Shown here: positions 5,528 to 9,478 of the stretch, piece by piece
How the letters are laid out: every line of letters begins with the position of its first letter
Position numbering within the stretch: the first letter of the stretch is position 1
NCBI GenBank assembly: GCA_016183835.1
Contig: JACPDV010000408.1
Coordinates: forward strand, 3,225-12,702
Direction: 5' to 3'
DNA: 9,478 bases
From: Armatimonadota bacterium
GTDB taxonomy: Bacteria > Armatimonadota > UBA10988
The notes under the pieces: model-generated
The model's database searches: none
The model's input: only the letters and a program-made list of their open reading frames with translations
Told to the model about the DNA's origin: nothing
Translations under genes and position numbers: made by a program

Positions 5528-7030
5528 ATGGACCTGTTCCGCCAGGTTGAAGACCTGATCGTCCGGGAACGGCTGATCCCGGACGGCGCAGTCGCTGTGG
5601 TGGCCGTCTCCGGCGGGCCGGACAGCACGGCGCTGTTCGACATCCTCGACCGGCTGGCGCCGGCGCACGGGTGGCGCCTGCACGTGGCGAGCTTCGACCA
5701 CGGGTGGCGGCCCGAGAGCGCGGACGAGGTGCGGCGGGTGGCGGAGCTGGCGGCGGAGCGGGGCCTTCCATGCTCCACCGGGAAGGCCGACGAGTGTGCC
5801 ACTGGCAGCTTGCTGCCAGTGTCCCCTTCTGAGCATCTGACCGGAGCAGACACTGGCAGCGAGCTGCCAGTGGCACATGCCCGCCACTCGGAAGAAGCTG
5901 CCAGGAAGGCTCGGCGGGCGTTCCTGGTCAAGGTGGCGCAGGACGCCGGCGCGGACCTGATCGCCACCGGCCACACCGCCGACGATCGCGCCGAGACGCT
6001 GCTCCTCAACCTGTTCCGCGGGGCCGGCACGTCAGGCCTGGGCGCCATGCCGGCGCGGGATGGCGTGTGGGTGCGGCCGCTGATCGAGACACGCCGGGCG
6101 TACCTGCTGACGTACCTTTCCGAGCGCGGCCTGACGTTCGTCGAGGACCCGTCGAATGCGGATGCGCGTTACCTGCGGAACCGGCTCAGGCGGGAGCTGG
6201 TGCCGGCGCTGGAGCGGTTCGAGCCGCTGGCCGTGGAGCACGTGGCGCGCGCGGCGCGGGTCTGCGGCGCGGAGCGCGAGGCGCTAGGCCGGTACGCGGC
6301 GTTACTCCTTAGAGAGCAACGCGTGGCCCCCCGGCCGACGGACTTCTTGGACGGCCTCGGGGCGGTAGTGATCGGGCTACGCGGCGTGCGGTGCGACCCG
6401 ACAAACCCGCCGCACCAGGGCAGGAACAGAAGGGACATGCCGCCGCCGCCCGCCGGCGAACGAGCAGACTGGTTGGACCTGCCCGAGGCCGAACGCTGGC
6501 TGATCCTCCGCGCGGCTCTGCGCGAGTGCATGCGAGGCCTAGAGGACATCGACCTGGCCGCCATTCGGCGACTTGACGCGCTGGCGGTAGGCCCGGCGAC
6601 GGCCGGACCGCAAGCTCTCGGCTGCGGCCTGGCGTGTCGCGCCCAGTACAGGTTGGTGCTACTCCCGTGCCGACCGGACTATCGACCCTGGGGACCGACC
6701 CAGTTGGCGCCGGGGCGCACGCCGATCCCGCCGGCTGAGGTGATCGTGGTGGTGGGCGACGAGGCTGCCCGCCTGCCCTTGCATGCAGACTTGCCGGAGG
6801 CCGGCCTGGTGGTTCGCTCGCGCCGAGCCGGCGACCGGACCCACGACCGTTGGTACGGCCAACCCTACATGGCGAAGGTGTCCGACCTGCTTCAGGACCT
6901 CGGCGTCCCCCGCGTCGTCCGCGACCGCGTCCCCATCTTCGTCGTCAACGACCAGCCCGTCTGGCTCCCCGGCGTCCCGCCGGCCGAGACGGACGGCCCG
7001 ACCGTGCCCGTCGGCGTGCTGGTCGAGTAA
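5528..7030 (+). CDS. tilS: tRNA(Ile)-lysidine synthetase, with an in-frame repeat insert
   Basis: TilS converts the wobble C34 of tRNA-Ile(CAU) to lysidine with ATP and lysine, so that it reads AUA; the gene is generally essential. The 500-residue protein has the PP-loop SGGPDS (28-33), FDHGWRPES (56-64), EEAARKARRAFL (122-133), ATGHTADDRAET (146-157), NLFRGAGTSGLGAM (161-174), and a C-terminal region with VVRSRRAGDR (428-437) and LLQDLGVPRVVRDRVPIFVV (454-473). Residues about 90-116 interrupt the usual short link between the second strand region and EEAARKAR, and are coded by an inverted repeat. A second unusual stretch (about 286-312) interrupts the domain after the core. The start ATG gives the family N-terminus and has a purine-rich GCGAGAGAG upstream; longer upstream frames run through the repeat and are unlikely. 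The stop TAA directly abuts the stop of the opposite-strand gene. Confidence 0.93.
   Translation: MDLFRQVEDLIVRERLIPDGAVAVVAVSGGPDSTALFDILDRLAPAHGWRLHVASFDHGWRPESADEVRRVAELAAERGLPCSTGKADECATGSLLPVSPSEHLTGADTGSELPVAHARHSEEAARKARRAFLVKVAQDAGADLIATGHTADDRAETLLLNLFRGAGTSGLGAMPARDGVWVRPLIETRRAYLLTYLSERGLTFVEDPSNADARYLRNRLRRELVPALERFEPLAVEHVARAARVCGAEREALGRYAALLLREQRVAPRPTDFLDGLGAVVIGLRGVRCDPTNPPHQGRNRRDMPPPPAGERADWLDLPEAERWLILRAALRECMRGLEDIDLAAIRRLDALAVGPATAGPQALGCGLACRAQYRLVLLPCRPDYRPWGPTQLAPGRTPIPPAEVIVVVGDEAARLPLHADLPEAGLVVRSRRAGDRTHDRWYGQPYMAKVSDLLQDLGVPRVVRDRVPIFVVNDQPVWLPGVPPAETDGPTVPVGVLVE
5797..5875. repeat. paired-hairpin inverted repeat inside tilS
   Basis: Two copies of CACTGGCAG-N4-CTGCCAGTG occur (5800-5821 and 5851-5872), with loops CTTG and CGAG. 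With their outer flanks, 5797-5821 and 5851-5875 are 25-nt inverted repeats differing at one base. The intervening 29 nt are unremarkable. The whole unit is in frame with tilS and encodes about residues 90-116, with no stop codon. The plan (two small hairpins, mutually inverted) is the same as in the intergenic elements. Confidence 0.9.
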
Positions 7031-8091
7031 CTACGGCTTCTTCACCCCATCCGGCTTGAACTCGCCCTTGGTCAGCAGGAAGCAGTCGAACCCCACCGCG
7101 CCCTCGTCCGGGTCCATCGTCACCGCGAACGTGTCCTTCCCCGCCGGCAGGTCCACCGCCCCGAGACACAGCCACTGCACGCTCAGCACATACTTCCCCA
7201 TGCCGCGGATCGTGCGCTCGTCGGTCCAGCCACCGGTGGACGGCCGCCACCTGCCGTCGTTCCAGCGCCAGCGGAAGGTCTCGCCCATCGCCCGGCACCA
7301 AAGCGCGTAGCGCCCGGCCTCCGGCAGATCCACGGTCCAGCGCGCGTCCAGCGCCGGGTCCGGCACCCCGTGCCACTGCAGCCACGCGCCGTTCGACAGG
7401 ATCGCCTGTTCGTTGCTGGTGTCCGGCGCCAGGGCGCCGCCGTAGAGCACGTTGCTCTGCACCGCGTCTTCGGCTTCCCACCAGATCCAGCCGGGCCCGC
7501 CCGTCTGCGCGCCGGGCCGCGGCCGGACGTGGGTCGCCGACTCGGGCGCCGGGCGCGGGATCTGCGGGTCGTCGCCCCCCACCGTGACTTCGATGCGGTC
7601 CACGTAGGTACGGTGCGGCACGTCCCAGCCGCTCGTCGGCGCCAGCCAGACGTACGCCGGGAGCCGCAGGTCATGCGGCACCTTGGCGTAGTCGTCCATC
7701 GCCTTGAGCGGCGCCTTGGCCTGGTGCCACTGATCGTCGGCCACGAGCGCGCCGCCCTCACCGCCGCCGTCGAGGTCGGCTTGCAGGACCATTACCGGCG
7801 CAGGCGCGTAGCCTTCGACCCAGACGAAGATCCGGAGTTGCCACTTCGCCGCACCACCGTGGCGGAGCGGAACCGCACGTTCGGGAAGCCAGTGAGGTTC
7901 TCCAGCTTGATGCTGAACTCGCCGCTCCGGGCCATGCTCGGGTCGCCCGTCTGCACGGTGTCGATCTCGGTCGCGACCACGTCGTTGACCATGATTTCGG
8001 GCGACCACACCTCGTCCAGCAGCACGGTGTCCGCAGATCCGGGCCACGCCAGGAGCAAGGCAGCCAGCGCGGCGGTGCGTGCGAAGTTCAT
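7031..8091 (-). pseudogene. secreted carbohydrate-binding-like protein, interrupted by a frameshift
   Basis: The start ATG (8091-8089) has an excellent GGGAGG ribosome-binding site. It opens a signal peptide (MNFARTAALAALLLAWPGSA, cleavage likely before DTVLL) and a beta-rich N-terminal region in a frame that ends at 7792. The sensible sequence continues (AKWQLRIFVWVEGYAPAP...) in the neighbouring frame, which runs to the stop at 7031. The switch falls at about 7845-7860, where one added base or two removed bases would restore one protein of about 352 residues. The C-terminal half has WWEAED (coded near 7466-7485), GRYALWCRA and VGFDCFLLTKGEFKPDG, resembling the beta-sandwich modules (CBM6/35- or malectin-like) at the ends of bacterial polysaccharide-degrading enzymes. 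No catalytic domain is seen. The gene lies 58 nt downstream of the glycosidase-like gene, probably in the same transcript. It could be a genuine pseudogene or a sequencing error. Confidence 0.7.
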
Positions 8092-8098
8092 CGCCGGT

Positions 8099-8105
8099 CC
8101 TCCCT
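8099..8105 (-). promoter_or_regulatory. strong ribosome-binding site fixing the start of the secreted protein
   Basis: On the minus strand AGGGAGG ends 7 nt before the ATG at 8091. This is the strongest Shine-Dalgarno motif noticed in the window, and it selects this ATG over an in-frame start at 8145 that would put 18 residues before the signal peptide. Confidence 0.75.
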
Positions 8106-8149
8106 GGTTCCCCAGGCCGCCACTTCCGCGCGGCGCCTCCGCCACCTGC

Positions 8150-9478
8150 CTACCACCCCATGTACGGCGGCAACTGCTCGCTCTCGCTTTCCTCCCACGC
8201 CTTCGCCGGCGCCGTGACGAACGCCGCGTTCGCCTCGCGTTCGGCGCCCAGGTTGGCCAGGAGCACGTTCCAGAAGCGCAGCGCTTTGGCCCGCCCGCGC
8301 GCGCCGAGCTGCTCGGGATCCACTTCGCAGGCCACCAGCCGGCCCTGGCCCAGCGCCTTGACCGCCAGCACGCCGGGCTCCACCAGCGACTCCCAGCCGC
8401 CCTCGGCGGGCACCGCCGGGGTGGTCTTCCATGATTTGAGGTAGAGGTCGCCGTCGTTCAGGCCGGCCAGCAGTGGGTCGCGCTTCAGCCGGCCGATGAA
8501 CCACCGCTGGTCCGCCAGCCTCAGCCCGAACCCCGCCGCCCGCGGCAGGAGCACCACCGTCGCCCCGCCGCGCGCCGCCTGCTCGAGCTGCGCGGTCACG
8601 GTCTCGCCCGGGGTCTCCTTGCCGACGAACACGACGCCCTGCGCGCCCGGCTGGAACGGCGCGGGGGCGAGGCCGAACGGCGCCAGGAACTCCGCCGCCG
8701 ACGCGCCCACGAAGCTGCACGGCGCCTGCGCCGGCACGACCCGCTGCCCAAGCAGGTTCGCCACCAGCCGCGTGGCCACCGGGTCGGTCCCGCAGCGCGG
8801 CGTCACATCCACCTGGCAGAGCGTCACCAGCCCCTTGCCGTAGCGCGCCTCCAGAAGTGGCGATTGGGTCAGGTCGAAGCCGCATTGCAGGACCGGCCGG
8901 AACGGCGCGTAGTGCGGCTTGAGGAACACGTAGGTCGCCACCACGCCGCGGTTGCCCCACTTCCAGCAGCGCGCCGGCCAGCGGTGCTCGGTCTCCGGCG
9001 CGGCATCGGGGTACGGCTCGAGCAGATCGCTCCGCGCGCGCAGGTCGCGCATGTCCGCCGGCTCGAGCCCGGCCAGGAGCGGGTGGCCGGCTTGCGCGAA
9101 GAAGGCGTCGCGGGTCGAGGTCTCCTCGAGCTTCAGGCCGAACGGTGCGGCGGCCGTCTGCTCGAACACCACCAGGCGCAACCCGGCCCGAATCGCGGCC
9201 TCCAGCCCGAGCGCCTTCGCTCTGGCCATGAAGGCCGCGTCCCAGGCCTTCCGGCCGACGACCAGGATCCGCGCGCCCGCCCCGAGCTCGGCGTTCCCGG
9301 TCAGGGGTGTGAAGCGCACGGCGGCGCGGCGCAGCATGGCGCTCGTGTCGCCGACCGGGTCGTAGACCACCACCCCGCCGGGCGCGGCGGGAGCCGGTCG
9401 CGGGAAGACCTGGATGGGCAGCGCATCGGGCAGCAATGGTGCCGACCCGGTAGGGGCGACCGGCAGGTCGCCCGTCCG
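8150..9478 (-). CDS. C-terminal part of a large glycosidase-like protein with two amidotransferase-fold modules (5' partial)
   Basis: The frame is open from the window edge to the stop at 8150. The TTG at 9436 is not needed as a start, and the sequence there (LPIQVFPR) looks like an interior linker. Numbering from the TTG codon, a first module spans about 20-229: GGVVVYDPVGD, ILVVGRKAWDAAF, HPLLAGLEPADMRDL, then YGKGLVTLCQVDV and ATRLVANLLG. A second, shorter copy spans about 266-397: QGVVFVGKE, GGATVVLLPRA, DPLLAGLNDGDLYL, LGQGRLVACEVDP, LRFWNVLLANLG. These resemble class I glutamine-amidotransferase-like domains found, without catalytic triads, behind the catalytic barrel of large beta-galactosidase-type enzymes. 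The final LPPYMGW is like the aromatic tails of such proteins. The catalytic part would lie outside the window, so the glycosidase label is an inference. The next gene downstream is a carbohydrate-binding-like protein. Confidence 0.65.
   Translation of the reverse strand, partial: RTGDLPVAPTGSAPLLPDALPIQVFPRPAPAAPGGVVVYDPVGDTSAMLRRAAVRFTPLTGNAELGAGARILVVGRKAWDAAFMARAKALGLEAAIRAGLRLVVFEQTAAAPFGLKLEETSTRDAFFAQAGHPLLAGLEPADMRDLRARSDLLEPYPDAAPETEHRWPARCWKWGNRGVVATYVFLKPHYAPFRPVLQCGFDLTQSPLLEARYGKGLVTLCQVDVTPRCGTDPVATRLVANLLGQRVVPAQAPCSFVGASAAEFLAPFGLAPAPFQPGAQGVVFVGKETPGETVTAQLEQAARGGATVVLLPRAAGFGLRLADQRWFIGRLKRDPLLAGLNDGDLYLKSWKTTPAVPAEGGWESLVEPGVLAVKALGQGRLVACEVDPEQLGARGRAKALRFWNVLLANLGAEREANAAFVTAPAKAWEESESEQLPPYMGW
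9450..9478. repeat. GTAGGGGCG-type palindrome at the window edge, within the open frame of the glycosidase-like gene
   Basis: GTAGGGGCG is followed by the perfect hairpin GGGCGACC-GGCA-GGTCGCCC (9454-9473) and CGTCC up to the last bases of the window. Both termini match the 4091-4117 arm when that is read on the minus strand. The minus-strand frame of the neighbouring gene passes through without a stop, encoding TGDLPVAPTGS. A second arm may lie outside the window. Confidence 0.7.

Noticed and set aside
5797..5875. CRISPR array
   Set aside because: There are only two repeat units, they are inverted relative to one another rather than direct, and there is one spacer-like centre and no cas genes.
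7370..8434. A 354-codon plus-strand frame across the minus-strand genes
   Set aside because: Composition is that of a shadow frame (Arg/Pro/Ala/Leu), and it spans two minus-strand genes with better evidence (signal peptide, domain motifs).

Overview
The window is a very GC-rich stretch (about 70% by eye) of a bacterial chromosome, with densely packed housekeeping genes on the left and secreted or carbohydrate-related genes on the right. The taxon cannot be fixed from 9.5 kb. The long-form PurC, a free-standing four-helix-bundle (S23-type) protein, a large amidotransferase-fold glycosidase-like protein beside a secreted carbohydrate-binding-like protein, and many intergenic palindromes would fit Armatimonadota, Planctomycetota, Lentisphaerota or a related uncultured group. 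This placement is an inference.

Plus strand, left to right. The window opens with the 3' part of an alpha/beta hydrolase (1-969). Its tail overlaps, in another frame, a small four-helix-bundle gene (921-1259). After a short CA-rich tandem repeat comes a good sigma-70-like promoter (1295-1323) that appears to drive accB (BCCP), hom (homoserine dehydrogenase) and purC (SAICAR synthase) as a tight operon: accB and hom overlap by GTGA, and hom and purC are 3 nt apart. A palindromic repeat follows, then an ApgM-family protein (proposed homoserine kinase or phosphoglycerate mutase superfamily) that has lost several catalytic residues. A perfect 25-bp inverted repeat follows, then tilS (tRNA-Ile lysidine synthetase). 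tilS ends exactly where the minus-strand genes end.

Minus strand, right to left. A 5'-partial large protein (8150 to beyond 9478) carries two diverged copies of a class I amidotransferase-like module, as in the C-terminal parts of big glycoside hydrolases. It is followed 58 nt downstream by a signal-peptide-bearing carbohydrate-binding-like protein (7031-8091) that is broken by a frameshift near 7845-7860.

The most interesting layer is not a gene. Five palindromic elements lie in this window. Four are built from GC-rich hairpins that are paired into a longer inverted repeat or cut by the window edge; the fifth is a single 11-bp palindrome. Two sit between genes (4091-4174, 5392-5489). Two lie inside otherwise normal essential genes as in-frame additions (hom, about 28 residues; tilS, about 27 residues). 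One lies in the open frame of the glycosidase-like gene at the window edge (9450-9478). Two of them share the termini GTAGGGGCG and CGCCCGTCC while their stems differ in a complementary way. This looks like a family of small, probably mobile palindromes that can be tolerated as protein-coding inserts.
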